A stretch of DNA of 64,000 nucleotides from Aldehydirespirator sp965220645 (GCA_965220645.1 OZ244836.1:682001-746000); one strand, 5' to 3'. Shown: positions 42,427-51,087, counted from the first letter of the stretch. Made by a program: numbers and translations. The notes: generated from the letters alone by a model not told the origin.

Positions 42427-43383
42427 ATGTGGATTGACGCCCACCACCATCTGTGGGATCCCGCGGTGCGGCCCCAGACCTGGATGGACCCGGACTGGGC
42501 CATCAACCGCTCGTTCGGACCCGAGGACCTGCGCAACGCGGTGGCCGGCACTCCAGTGGAAGCCACCATCGTCGTGCAGACCGCGTCCAGCATCGACGAG
42601 ACGGCTGAGATGATGGCTGTCGCCGCAGACGACCCGCTGGTCGCCGGGGTGGTCGGCTGGCTCGACCTCCACGCCGACGTCGACCTCCAACTCGACATGC
42701 TCGCCTCCGCTCGTGGAGCGCGGTCAGGCCTCGCCGTCGAGCAGCCAAACGCCGTCGAGCAGCCAAACGCCGTCGAGCAGCCAAACGCCGTCGAGCAGCC
42801 AAACGCCGTCGAGCAGCCAAACGCCGTCGAGCAGTCCCACTCCGTCGGGAGGCTCGTCGGGGTGCGGCATCAGGCCGAGGCCGAGCCCGATCCCGGCTGG
42901 CTGGGCCGCGATACGGTCGTTGCCTCGGTGCGCGCCCTGGGACGCCGCGGGCTGGTCTACGACCTGCTCGTGACCCCGCAGCAACTGCCCGCGGCCATCG
43001 ATCTGGCAAGGGCGACGCAGGACACGACCCGCCTCGTGCTCGACCACTGCGCCAAGCCGCCCATCGGCGCGGACTTGCGCGGCTGGGCCGACCTGGTGCG
43101 CAGGCTCGCCGGATTCGACCATGTCGCCTGCAAGCTGTCGGGGCTTGTGACCGAGGCCGACTGGGAGAGCTGGTCGCTGCCGGACCTCGCGCCGGTCGCA
43201 GAGGTCGTGCTGGAGTGCTTCGGACCGCAGCGGACGATGTTCGGATCGGACTGGCCGGTGTGCCTGCTGGCCGCGTCCTACGGGGAGGTCGCAGCAGCCG
43301 CCGAGGCGCTGGTCGCTGGCCTCAGCGCCGACGAGCGCCAGTCGGTGTTCGCCGACACCGCCCGCCACTGGTACGCCCTGTAG
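42427..43383 (+). CDS. L-fuconolactonase-like amidohydrolase
   Basis: 318 residues of the amidohydrolase-2 (COG3618) family: N-terminal 'MWIDAHHHLWDP' (metal-binding HxH), 'TIVVQTASSIDETAEM', 'RLVLDHCAKPPIG' (His), and C-terminal 'RTMFGSDWPVCLLAASYGEV' (Asp). It opens the L-fucono-lactone ring in the oxidative fucose route. Start ATG 42427. A six-residue VEQPNA unit repeated five times (plus VEQSHS) is inserted at about residue 104, encoded by an 18-bp minisatellite; most likely a surface loop. Confidence 0.88.
   Translation: MWIDAHHHLWDPAVRPQTWMDPDWAINRSFGPEDLRNAVAGTPVEATIVVQTASSIDETAEMMAVAADDPLVAGVVGWLDLHADVDLQLDMLASARGARSGLAVEQPNAVEQPNAVEQPNAVEQPNAVEQPNAVEQSHSVGRLVGVRHQAEAEPDPGWLGRDTVVASVRALGRRGLVYDLLVTPQQLPAAIDLARATQDTTRLVLDHCAKPPIGADLRGWADLVRRLAGFDHVACKLSGLVTEADWESWSLPDLAPVAEVVLECFGPQRTMFGSDWPVCLLAASYGEVAAAAEALVAGLSADERQSVFADTARHWYAL
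42736..42843. repeat. 18-bp tandem repeat, five exact copies plus one variant
   Basis: Unit gtcgagcagccaaacgcc, in frame within the lactonase gene, encoding VEQPNA repeats. Confidence 0.95.
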
Positions 43384-43415
43384 CAGGCAGGGATATTCGG
43401 AGGCCAAGAACCCGG

Positions 43416-45482
43416 TCATGGGCGGGGCGCGTGGAGGGCTGCTCCGATGATTCCGCTGTCTGGGCCGTGGGCGGCGAGAGCCGTGGCGGGCGGATCCCGA
43501 AGCGGCTCCAGCAAGGCGGCGAGGCGCGGGTTGAGAGCGTCTAGCAGCTGCCGGCCTGCGTTCGAAACACCGCCGCCCACCACCACGATCTCGGGGTCTT
43601 GCAGACACACCGCGGCGGCGACGCCCTGGGCGAGGGCGTCCATGGCCTCGGCCCAGACTCGTGCCGCGGTCGGGTCGTCTTCGGCCGTGGCGAGGATCTG
43701 CTCCACGGTGGCCGGCCGGCCGGTCTGGCGGCGATAGGCGTCGGACATGGCGCGCGCCGACGCGACCGACTCGAGGAGACGCGTGCCGTCGCCCACGGGC
43801 ATGAAGCCCATCTCGCCTGCGAGGTTGGCGCGGCCCCGCTCGGTGCCGCCTCGGCTGAACAGACGGGAGGCGACGCCAGTTCCCACCGACACGTAGAGCA
43901 TCGACTCGGCTCTGACGCCCGCGCCGGTCTCCCATTCGGCCAGCGCCGCGAGGTACACGTCGTGGTCGATGGCGACCGCCAGCCCCAGGCCGGGGCCGAG
44001 CCCGGCGACAACGTCCACGTTGCTCCAACCGACGTTGACGGCGCGGATCACCGTTCCCGTCGCCGCGTCGACGATTCCGGCGCAGGCGATGCCCACCCCG
44101 CGGACCTCGACGTCGCTGGTGCGAGCCAGGTCGTCGATGGCCTCCCGAACGTCCGCGAGCACTTCGGCGGCCGGCCGGTCCCTGCCCGTCGCGCCGCGCC
44201 GGACCGGTCCCAGCGCAGCGCCGTCGAAGACGGCCGCCTTGAAGGTGGTCCCGCCGATATCCACCCCGATGGTCGCCGTCGCGGCGGGGCTGGCGGTGTC
44301 GGATTTGCCGGTGGGCGGCGCGGTGGTGCTGGCGGTAGTTGCCGTGTCGCGGCGGCGCCAGGCGACGGTGCCCGCGACGATCGTGGCTACCGGGCGGAGC
44401 TGATGATCGACGATGGCGATGTCGGCGCGTCGGCCAGGCTCCAGCCGGCCGCGGTCGTCGTTGTGGAGCAGGTCGGCCTGGTTCTGCGACGTGACCGCGG
44501 CCAGATCGTCCCAGGTGGCGCCGGTGAGGCCGCGTGTGCGGCGGGCCGCTTCGGGCATGGTGAGCAGCGAGCCGGCGAGCCCGCCGCTGTCGTTGCGGGC
44601 AGTCTCGCGGCACTGGACGCTAACCCCGCCGATCCGGTAGGCGCCTGCGGGCGCGCCCATCCCGGCCATCGCGTCGGTGATCAGGCAGATGCGCCGGGGC
44701 CCAGCCAGGCGCCAGGCGAGCCGGATCGCGTCGTCGGCCAGGTGGTGGCCGTCGGCGATGAGCGAGACCCGAGCCGAGGGGTGCAGCAGCGCGGCCCCGG
44801 CGGCGCCAACCTCGCGGTGGTGCATTGGGCCCATCGCGTTGAAGAGATGGGTGAAGGCCGACGCGCCGGCATCGAGGGCGTCCAGCGTCTGGGCGGCCGT
44901 TGCGGCGGTGTGCCCCAGCGACACCGCGATCCCCGCTGCGACGAGCCGCTCGACGGCGCGGGCGGCGTTGGCCACCTCGGGCGCGAGCGTGACCAGCGCC
45001 ACGGCGTCGGCCTCTGCGACGAGCTCGTCGGCCAGAGCCTCCGCGTCGTCCACCAGATCGGGCAGCGGGTGCGTCCCGGCGCAGTCCGGGGACAGCGCGG
45101 GGCCCTCGATGTGAAGGCCCAGCGGCGAGGCCCCCGCGTACCCGGGCGGGTGCGCCCTGATCGCGTCGTAGGCGGCCCGCCGCTGCTTCACAGGAGAGGT
45201 GATGACCGTGGGCAGGAACGCGGTCACGCCGTGGGCCAGGAGCCGCTCGCCTATGGGCCACATCGTCGATGGGTCGGTGGTGATGTCGTGGCCGAAGGCC
45301 CCGTTGACCTGAAGGTCGATGAACCCCGGCAGGGCCACATGAGACCCAAGGTCCAAGTCCTCGTCGGCGCTGGCGAGGCCGCCACGGTGCGGCGCCACGT
45401 CCGCGATGCGCCCGGCGGCGATCGTGATGCAGCCTCGGTAAAGCCCGCCGCGGCCGTTCGGCACCATGGCGATGACCCGCAC
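43416..45482 (-). CDS. Fused N-acetylhexosamine-6-phosphate deacetylase and ROK-family sugar kinase
   Basis: 688 residues. The N-terminal part (1-380) is NagA/AgaA: 'GFIDLQVNGAFGHDIT', 'LGLHIEGPALSP' (metal Glu), 'VSLGHTAATAAQTL' (His), 'THLFNAMGPMHHREVG' (His pair), 'RICLITDAMAGMG' (catalytic Asp). After a Thr/Ala-rich linker (about 381-402) comes a ROK kinase: 'IGVDIGGTTFKAAVFDG', 'GVGIACAGIVDAATG' and 'AIDHDVYLAALAEW' with catalytic Asp, 'VSVGTGVASRLF'. The CxCGxxGCxE zinc motif of most ROK proteins is missing ('GEMGFMPVGDGTRLLESV'). The fusion would phosphorylate a free N-acetylhexosamine and deacetylate the 6-phosphate. With the AgaS-like enzyme and tagatose-type enzymes nearby, GalNAc is more likely than GlcNAc. 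Confidence 0.88.
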   Translation of the reverse strand: MRVIAMVPNGRGGLYRGCITIAAGRIADVAPHRGGLASADEDLDLGSHVALPGFIDLQVNGAFGHDITTDPSTMWPIGERLLAHGVTAFLPTVITSPVKQRRAAYDAIRAHPPGYAGASPLGLHIEGPALSPDCAGTHPLPDLVDDAEALADELVAEADAVALVTLAPEVANAARAVERLVAAGIAVSLGHTAATAAQTLDALDAGASAFTHLFNAMGPMHHREVGAAGAALLHPSARVSLIADGHHLADDAIRLAWRLAGPRRICLITDAMAGMGAPAGAYRIGGVSVQCRETARNDSGGLAGSLLTMPEAARRTRGLTGATWDDLAAVTSQNQADLLHNDDRGRLEPGRRADIAIVDHQLRPVATIVAGTVAWRRRDTATTASTTAPPTGKSDTASPAATATIGVDIGGTTFKAAVFDGAALGPVRRGATGRDRPAAEVLADVREAIDDLARTSDVEVRGVGIACAGIVDAATGTVIRAVNVGWSNVDVVAGLGPGLGLAVAIDHDVYLAALAEWETGAGVRAESMLYVSVGTGVASRLFSRGGTERGRANLAGEMGFMPVGDGTRLLESVASARAMSDAYRRQTGRPATVEQILATAEDDPTAARVWAEAMDALAQGVAAAVCLQDPEIVVVGGGVSNAGRQLLDALNPRLAALLEPLRDPPATALAAHGPDSGIIGAALHAPRP

Positions 45483-45495
45483 GCTCGTCGGGCCT

Positions 45496-45945
45496 TCAGC
45501 CTGGCGCGCGGTTGAGCGGCGTGACCCCCTTGCGCAGGATCACGTTGGCGTAGACCGCGGTCTCCCCGGTGGCCACGATGACCTCGGCATTGGCGGCCTC
45601 GTCGTAGAAGTCCTGCCGGCTGAGCAGGCGCACCTCTGATCCCGTGGGCGACCAGGGGCTGATGGCGCCGATCAGCCGGGCGCGGAAGGCGGCGTCGATC
45701 TCGTCGCCGGGCTCCGGCGCCATGAGGGCCACCGGCGGCGTGCCGTAGGTGTCGAGCACGAGGAGCTCGAGGACCGGCGTGGCGAGTTCGACCACGCCTA
45801 TGGCGTCGAGGCGATGCTCGCGGCCCCCGGCCAGGCGGGCTGCGGGGAAGTGGGCGTCGCACAGCACGATCGAGTCGCCGTGGCCCATGCGCCACATGGC
45901 TCCGAGCAGGTCCGGCGTGAGGACCGGGGGGATGCCTCTCAGCAT
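45496..45945 (-). CDS. RbsD/FucU-family sugar mutarotase
   Basis: 149 residues from ATG 45945 (MLRGIPPVLTPDLLGAMWRM). 'MGHGDSIVLCDAHFPA' is the family signature with the catalytic His; 'LRKGVTP' at the C-terminus is typical. FucU interconverts L-fucose anomers, RbsD those of ribose. The window's fucose pathway favours FucU. The start overlaps the end of the upstream aldolase-like gene by 7 bp, and the deacetylase-kinase gene follows 13 bp later, so all three are one unit. Confidence 0.9.
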   Translation of the reverse strand: MLRGIPPVLTPDLLGAMWRMGHGDSIVLCDAHFPAARLAGGREHRLDAIGVVELATPVLELLVLDTYGTPPVALMAPEPGDEIDAAFRARLIGAISPWSPTGSEVRLLSRQDFYDEAANAEVIVATGETAVYANVILRKGVTPLNRAPG

Positions 45946-47006
45946 GACTGCGCCGGGGCTGTCGGGACTCTGGCCGCCGACTCGAAGGCGTCGATCACGG
46001 CGAGGAAGTTGTCGCCGATCATGCGCCGGGCCTGCGCCTCGGTGATCTCGGCCCGGCACAGCGCCTCGACCGGGCCCCGCCAGATGGAGCGCCCCACCGC
46101 GAAGCCGTTGAAGCGCTCGGCCCCGGCCCGGCACGAGAACACCCGCCGCAGGTCGTCGATCTCCGATCCGCCTCCCAGAACGAGAATGGAGGCCTCGGGC
46201 CGGGCTGACCCCACGAGAGCGGCCAGCGCCCCCGCGGCCTCGGCATTCGAATGACCCTCGATCTTCCACAGGGTCGGCGCGATGCCCGAGCCCACGATCT
46301 CCGCCACGGAGTCATGCTGGAGGCGGGGCAGCACGAAGTCCTCCCAGTGCGGTCCGGCCTCGGCGCGTGCGCCGCCATCGCCATCAGCGTCACGTGCAGC
46401 GCCAGCAGCGTCATCGCCACCAGCGTCATCGCCACCAGCGTCACGAGCATCATCATCGCCAGCGGCGCCATTGCCACCAGCGCCACCGGCAGCGCCAGCG
46501 GTGTCATGAGGGGCGGGCGGGACCAGCAGCTCGAGCAGCAGCCGGGCGTCGGCGCCGTACACAAGCTCCTCGATCTCGCGCAGCGCCTCGATCTGGCCGC
46601 GCTTGGTGGACTCGGGATCGTCGGGCCGCCAGCGGACCAGCACCTTTCCGAAGTCGGCTCGAAGCGACCGCAACTCGTCGCCCAGAACCGAGGGCGTCGC
46701 CTCGGCGCGCAGCGTTCGATGCCCGGACGCTTCGAGGGCGATCGCCACTGAAACTCCGGCGTCGGCGGCCTCCGCCGCGATGCGCTCGTGGCCCCGGTCG
46801 ATCAAGATCGCGGCGCTGGCATGGTCGGGGACGCGGGCCAGCACTCCCCGGATGCCCTGCCAGATCGTCAGCTTGAGCTCGGCCCGGCGAGCGGGCCCGG
46901 AGTCCGCGTCCAGCCCCGCCAAGGCACGCGCGAAGCTGCCGCGGTGGTCGAATGCCGCCATGTGGCATGACCTGGCTGCCATGTGAGTCTGCTCGTTTAT
47001 GCTCAT
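45939..47006 (-). CDS. DUF2090/class I aldolase-like protein with a repeat-encoded acidic insert
   Basis: 355 residues from ATG 47006 (MSINEQTHMAARSCHMAAFD). It resembles the C-terminal domain of IolC and class I tagatose-bisphosphate-type aldolases: 'MAAFDHRGSFARAL', 'SAAILIDRGHERIAAEAAD', 'VAIALEASGHRTL', 'DFGKVLVRWRPDDPE', 'LLLELLVPPAP', 'PTLWKIEGHSNAEAA' (Schiff-base Lys candidate), 'GFAVGRSIWRGPV'. Between LVPPAP and HWEDFVLPRL sits a Gly/Ala/Asp-rich insert of about 55 residues encoded by short DNA repeats. A tagatose-1,6-bisphosphate aldolase role fits the PfkB kinase divergently transcribed next door. Substrate inferred. Confidence 0.78.
   Translation of the reverse strand: MSINEQTHMAARSCHMAAFDHRGSFARALAGLDADSGPARRAELKLTIWQGIRGVLARVPDHASAAILIDRGHERIAAEAADAGVSVAIALEASGHRTLRAEATPSVLGDELRSLRADFGKVLVRWRPDDPESTKRGQIEALREIEELVYGADARLLLELLVPPAPHDTAGAAGGAGGNGAAGDDDARDAGGDDAGGDDAAGAARDADGDGGARAEAGPHWEDFVLPRLQHDSVAEIVGSGIAPTLWKIEGHSNAEAAGALAALVGSARPEASILVLGGGSEIDDLRRVFSCRAGAERFNGFAVGRSIWRGPVEALCRAEITEAQARRMIGDNFLAVIDAFESAARVPTAPAQSC
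46376..46505. repeat. Short imperfect repeats (gccatcaccagcgtcatcgcc type)
   Basis: Degenerate 6-15-bp repeats in frame in the aldolase-like gene, giving a 'GGDDAGGDDAAG' type low-complexity segment in the middle of an enzyme domain. Confidence 0.75.
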
Positions 47007-47045
47007 ATTTGATCGTACGATAGCGGTAGCGTCAGGAGAGGGTTC
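47007..47045. promoter_or_regulatory. 39-bp divergent promoter gap with palindrome atcgtacgat
   Basis: Only 39 bp separate the starts of the aldolase-like (-) and PfkB (+) genes, so their promoters must overlap. A perfect 10-bp palindrome lies at 47012-47021. Just inside the leftward gene is tgctcgtttatgctcat, whose tgctcat recurs (on the other strand) upstream of the sugar-binding protein gene. The local DeoR regulator is the obvious candidate binder. Confidence 0.4.
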
Positions 47046-47990
47046 GTGCGGCTGGTGTGCGTGTGTCCCAACCCCGCCATCGACCACACGATGGTCGTGC
47101 CCAGCCTGTCTAGCGGAGAGACTGTCCGCGCTGTCGAGAGCCTCACGACCGCGGGCGGCAAGGGCCTCAACGTCGCCCGGTTCGCCCAAGGGTTCGGAGC
47201 GCAGGTCACCGCAGTCGCCTGGCTCGGCGAGGCGGGCGCCGACCTGATGTTCGATCTCGCAAGACGAGACGGCCTGAACCTGAGGGCGTCGATCGCGCCC
47301 GGGCTGGCGGTGCGGGTGTGCCCGGTGCTGGTCTCTGAGGGTGGCGGGAGCGCTTTGGTCGTCTCCGATCCCGCGCCGCTACTCGATTGGGCGAGCTGGT
47401 CGGACTTCGTGGAGATCGCGGCGCGCGCCGTCACCGGCGCAGACGCCGTGTGCGTGGCGGGCAGCTTCCCGCGAGTCGACGGCACTGACCCGGTCCGGGA
47501 GCTGCTCGACGCGATCGGCTCCGCGGTGCCTCTGTGGGTGGACACCTCCGGTGCCGCCCTCGCCGCCGCGGCGGCCTTCGGGGCCGCATCGCTCAAGGTC
47601 AACGTGTCCGAGGCCGACGCGATCCTGGGCGGCGCCGAGAGGGATCCCGAGACCCCCGCGCGCCGGCGGGCCCTGGCCGCGGCCGAGGCCCTGGGCGGTG
47701 GCGGGCGCGACGTGGTGGTCACCGCCGGCGCTGCGGGCGCGGCCTCCTCGACGGCCGCGGGCCTTCGCTGGCAGGACTCGCCCGCAGTCGTGGTGAGGAA
47801 TCCCACCGCCAGCGGCGACGCCTTCATGGCCGCCTATCTGTGCGCCGGCCGGGCGGCGCTGCGCGAGATCGCCGACCCGCTGAGGGCAGGGGTGCTGGCG
47901 GGGGCCGCGAACGCCCGCTCGCCGATGCCGGAGGCGCCAGCGCAGTCGGTCCTCGAACTCGCAGCCAAGGCCCGGCCCGCCGAGCACTGA
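47046..47990 (+). CDS. PfkB-family sugar-phosphate kinase (1-phosphofructokinase/tagatose-6-phosphate kinase type)
   Basis: 314 residues from GTG 47046 with gaggagg-like ggagagg upstream. 'CVCPNPAIDHTMVVP' and 'TTAGGKGLNVARFAQGFGA' are the FruK/LacC N-terminal motifs. 'SLKVNVSEADAILGG' and 'RNPTASGDAFMAAYLCAG' give the C-terminal anion-hole and catalytic Asp (usual GAGD reads ASGD). It would phosphorylate tagatose-6-phosphate or fructose-1-phosphate. Context (AgaS-like enzyme, deacetylase-kinase fusion, aldolase-like protein) supports tagatose-6-phosphate from GalNAc. Confidence 0.85.
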   Translation: MRLVCVCPNPAIDHTMVVPSLSSGETVRAVESLTTAGGKGLNVARFAQGFGAQVTAVAWLGEAGADLMFDLARRDGLNLRASIAPGLAVRVCPVLVSEGGGSALVVSDPAPLLDWASWSDFVEIAARAVTGADAVCVAGSFPRVDGTDPVRELLDAIGSAVPLWVDTSGAALAAAAAFGAASLKVNVSEADAILGGAERDPETPARRRALAAAEALGGGGRDVVVTAGAAGAASSTAAGLRWQDSPAVVVRNPTASGDAFMAAYLCAGRAALREIADPLRAGVLAGAANARSPMPEAPAQSVLELAAKARPAEH

Positions 47991-48014
47991 CGCGCCCGGG
48001 CGCCTAGGTGATTA

Positions 48015-48027
48015 GTTCCAAAGGAAC
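48015..48027. terminator. Small inverted repeat between convergent genes
   Basis: gttcc-aaa-ggaac in the 99-bp gap between the convergent PfkB and ABC-ATPase genes. Short stem and no T-tract; weak candidate for a bidirectional terminator. Confidence 0.25.
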
Positions 48028-48089
48028 CCCATTATGGGCGATTCCGCAGACCTTCGGAGTGCGCGACGAGGCCGGGTATCTGCCACCTG

Positions 48090-49253
48090 CTAGGGGAGTC
48101 GCTCTCCGGTTTGCTCGTTGAACAGGTGCAGTGCGGCCGCGGGGAAGTGCGGCTTGAGAGGCTCGCCCACGCGGGGCCGCGGAGTCGAGGCGTCGAGCCG
48201 CAACACCAGCTGCGCGTCCAGCCGCCTGGTCTCGATGTCGTCGCCGTCGGCGGAGTCGGGATCGTCGTCGGCATTGAACACCGGGGCCTTGAAGCCCGCA
48301 TGGACCAGGACCTCGGATCCGAGCGACTCGATGAGCTTGGCCGTCGCGCCGGCCCGGGAATCGGTCCGCAGCTCCACGTCGTGGGGGCGGATGCCCACCA
48401 CGACAGGACCGTCGCCGCAGCGCGCCAGCACAGTGTCTTGGAGGTCCTCGGTGCTGTAGTCCATGGCCTCGATGCCCATCTCGAGGCGCCTCGAGCCGTC
48501 GTCGGGAGTGGTGACAGACCCGTGGTACAGGTTCATCGACGGGGTTCCGATGAAGCTCGCGACGAACACGTTCACCGGGCTGTCGAACAGCTCGTCGGGC
48601 GGGGCCACCTGCTGGAGGACGCCGCGCCGCAGGATGGCGACCCGGCGGCCCATGGTCATGGCCTCCACCTGGTCGTGGGTCACGTGCACCATCGTGGTCT
48701 GAAGCTCCTGTTGCAGAGCGACGATCTCGGCCCGCATCATGACCCTCAACTTGGCGTCGAGGTTCGACAGGGGCTCGTCCATCAGGAACACCTGGGGCTC
48801 GCGCACGATGGCCCGGCCCATCGCCACCCGCTGGCGCTGCCCGCCCGAGAGCTGGCCGGGCCGCTTGTGCAGGTGCTCGGTGAGTTCCAGCATCTGGGCC
48901 GCGGCCGTCACCCGCTCGTTCACGACAGCCTTGGGGACTCCCTTGATCTTGAGCCCGAAGCCGAGGTTGCGCCGCACGTCCATGTGGGGGTAGAGGGCGT
49001 AGTTCTGGAACACCATGGCGACGTCGCGCTCGCGCGGCGACACGTCGGTGACGTGCTCTCCCCCGATGAGGATCTCTCCCTCGGTCGGCGTCTCGAGGCC
49101 CGCGACCATGCGCAGCGCGGTCGACTTCCCGCAGCCTGAGGGCCCGACCAGCACCAGCAACTCGCCGTCGTCGATGGCCAGATTGAGGTCCGAGACCGCG
49201 TCGATGCCCCCTTCGAATGTCTTCGTTATCGACTCGAAAGCAACGGAGGCCAT
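48090..49253 (-). CDS. CUT1 sugar ABC transporter ATP-binding protein (MsmK/UgpC type)
   Basis: 387 residues from ATG 49253 (MASVAFESITKTFEGGIDAV); the open frame runs further upstream through another gene and is not used. Walker A 'LVGPSGCGKSTALRMVAG', Q-loop 'VFQNYALYPHMDVRRN', signature 'LSGGQRQRVAMGRAIVREP', Walker B 'VFLMDEPLSNLDAKLR', then the C-terminal regulatory TOBE/OB domain ('VVVGIRPHDVELRTDSRAGA'). It energises the two permeases at 52.5-54.3 kb. Last gene of the leftward operon, 32 bp after the SIS gene. Confidence 0.93.
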   Translation of the reverse strand: MASVAFESITKTFEGGIDAVSDLNLAIDDGELLVLVGPSGCGKSTALRMVAGLETPTEGEILIGGEHVTDVSPRERDVAMVFQNYALYPHMDVRRNLGFGLKIKGVPKAVVNERVTAAAQMLELTEHLHKRPGQLSGGQRQRVAMGRAIVREPQVFLMDEPLSNLDAKLRVMMRAEIVALQQELQTTMVHVTHDQVEAMTMGRRVAILRRGVLQQVAPPDELFDSPVNVFVASFIGTPSMNLYHGSVTTPDDGSRRLEMGIEAMDYSTEDLQDTVLARCGDGPVVVGIRPHDVELRTDSRAGATAKLIESLGSEVLVHAGFKAPVFNADDDPDSADGDDIETRRLDAQLVLRLDASTPRPRVGEPLKPHFPAAALHLFNEQTGERLP

Positions 49254-49285
49254 CTGTGTCGCTCCTCTTCGGTGTCGGTTGGGGA

Positions 49286-50317
49286 CTACAACTGCACGTA
49301 GGCGGGCACGCCCCTGGGGGCGTCGGGGTTGAGGCCCTTGGCTATGCCGCGCCGCAGGCCCGCGAGCTGGGCGATGACCAGCCGGGCGATCGAGGCGGCA
49401 TGCCCGGAGGCGGCCCGGGGGGTCTCGATCGTGCAGCGCGGATCGGGCCCGACGGTGGCGACGTAGGCGCCGCAGGCCTCGATGTCGGCGGCGACGGCCA
49501 GCTCGCGGGGCAGGCCGGACCCGCACAGCACCAGGGCGGCGCTGCGAGCGTCCGCGAGCGAGATCGGGCCGTGGCGGAAGTCGAGCACCGGGAATGCCTC
49601 GCAGAACGTGCTCGACATCTCCTTCATCTTTAGGGCGCCCTCGCAGGCCAGCCCGTAGTCGAGCCCGCTGCCGAGCACGTAGATAGCCTCGAGGGACGGA
49701 TCCGCGAGCCGCTCGATCACCGGCCCGGCCTCTGACATGAGTGCCTCGCCCATCTCGTCGACGCCCCGGAACACGGCCTCGGCGTCGCGGCCGGCCGCGC
49801 TGAGCTGAGCGGCCAGGGCCGCCAGGATCATGCTTGTGAAGGACCTCGTCTGGACCACAGACTCCTCGGCGGCGAACTCGACGCAGACTGCATCGTCGGA
49901 TATCTCGCACAGGCGGCTCGACGGGCTGGCCGTGACCGCGATGACCGTCGAGCCCGCCCTCTTGGCCCGAAGGCAGGCCTGGATCGTCTCGGTGGTCTCC
50001 CCCGACCGGGAGATGGCGACCACCGTCTCGGCCCAGAGGGCGTCCGCGTCCGCGGCCAGCCAGACCTCCGAGGCCGCCTCGGCCCACGCACCGGTGGGGA
50101 GGCTCTGGCGGTGCGCGGAGGCCAGCGCCCGGGCGAGGTGGGCGGTCGATCCGCATCCCGTGTACAGGGTCGTTCCGGCGACCAGGCGCTCCTGCAGCCG
50201 GGCCGCGGCCATCCCCGTCTCCACTGCCTTGGGCCACAGCCGGGGCTGGGACGCGATCTCTGCCGCGGTGACGGCCCCGGGTTCGCCGCCGCGGGCTGGA
50301 GCTTGCGGCCCGGTCAT
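49286..50317 (-). CDS. SIS-domain sugar isomerase/deaminase, AgaS/GlmS-like
   Basis: 343 residues from ATG 50317, overlapping the DeoR stop by 4 bp. Two SIS domains: first 'LYTGCGSTAHLARALAS' and 'VAISRSGETTETIQACLRA', second 'IYVLGSGLDYGLACEGALKM' and 'PVLDFRHGPISLAD'. This is the layout of AgaS (galactosamine-6-phosphate deaminase/isomerase) and of the GlmS isomerase half. Together with the deacetylase-kinase fusion and tagatose-type kinase it points to GalNAc/galactosamine use. Cytoplasmic. Confidence 0.87.
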   Translation of the reverse strand: MTGPQAPARGGEPGAVTAAEIASQPRLWPKAVETGMAAARLQERLVAGTTLYTGCGSTAHLARALASAHRQSLPTGAWAEAASEVWLAADADALWAETVVAISRSGETTETIQACLRAKRAGSTVIAVTASPSSRLCEISDDAVCVEFAAEESVVQTRSFTSMILAALAAQLSAAGRDAEAVFRGVDEMGEALMSEAGPVIERLADPSLEAIYVLGSGLDYGLACEGALKMKEMSSTFCEAFPVLDFRHGPISLADARSAALVLCGSGLPRELAVAADIEACGAYVATVGPDPRCTIETPRAASGHAASIARLVIAQLAGLRRGIAKGLNPDAPRGVPAYVQL

Positions 50318-51087
50318 GCCGCGCTCGTCTGGGCGCGCGGCGGGGCGATGACGATGCCGAGCGCTTCGAGCCGCCCGAGCTCTTCGTTGTTGCGGCTCGC
50401 GTCGGTGATGAGCAGGTCGGCCGCGGTCGCCGGCCCCACCGCGATGGGAGCGACGCGGCCGAGCTTGTGGGCCTCGGCCACCACCACCAGCCTCGGGGCC
50501 AGCTCCAGCAGCACCCGGTCGGTGCCGGCCTCGGGAGCGAACGTGTGCGAGATGCCCGAGTCGGCCGAGATGCCCTGCACGCTGATGAACGCCGCCTCGA
50601 AGGGCATCTGGCGCAGCGTGTTCTCCGCGATCGGGCCGATGAGCGACATCTCTCCCTTGCGGAACGCTCCGCCCGTCATCACGATGTTGATGCCCGGCGA
50701 GGCCGCCAGCTCGGAGGCGACGTTGTGGGCGTTGGTGATGACGGTCAGCTCGTGGCTGCCCAGCAGGCACTCCGCCAGACAGGCCATGGTGGAGCCGCTG
50801 CCGATGAAGATCGTCGCGCCGGGGTAGATCTCCTCGGTGGCCCGCCTCGCGAGCGCCATCTTGGCCGCGGCGTTCTCGCGGCGGCGGGCGATCACCGGCG
50901 GCTCGCTGTCGTCGTTGAAGCTGACCCCGCCGTGCATCCGCTCGAGCCCCGACGCGCCGCTCAGCTCCTGAAGGTCCCGCCGTATGGTGGCCTCGCTGAC
51001 TTCGAGGCGCTCGGCGAGTTGCCTCACGGTCATCTGGCCGTGCTGGCGCAAGAGATCCCGCAGCGCCTTCTGGCGCACACCCTTCAT
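50314..51087 (-). CDS. DeoR/GlpR-family transcriptional regulator
   Basis: 257 residues. N-terminal DeoR helix-turn-helix 'RQLAERLEVSEATIRRDLQE'; C-terminal sugar-phosphate sensor with 'IFIGSGSTMACLAECL', 'VITNAHNVASELA' and 'KLGRVAPIAVG'. It is embedded in the operon it probably controls, overlapping both neighbours by 4 bp. Inducer is presumably a phosphorylated amino sugar or tagatose phosphate (AgaR-like); inferred from context. Confidence 0.92.
   Translation of the reverse strand: MKGVRQKALRDLLRQHGQMTVRQLAERLEVSEATIRRDLQELSGASGLERMHGGVSFNDDSEPPVIARRRENAAAKMALARRATEEIYPGATIFIGSGSTMACLAECLLGSHELTVITNAHNVASELAASPGINIVMTGGAFRKGEMSLIGPIAENTLRQMPFEAAFISVQGISADSGISHTFAPEAGTDRVLLELAPRLVVVAEAHKLGRVAPIAVGPATAADLLITDASRNNEELGRLEALGIVIAPPRAQTSAA

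Noticed and set aside
43599..45515. 638-codon rightward open frame opposite the deacetylase-kinase fusion
   Set aside because: Antisense shadow of a clearly identified leftward gene.
48090..50237. 715-codon frame joining the SIS region to the ABC ATPase
   Set aside because: The first half is an out-of-frame shadow of the SIS gene; the ATPase starts at the conserved MASVAFESITKTF.
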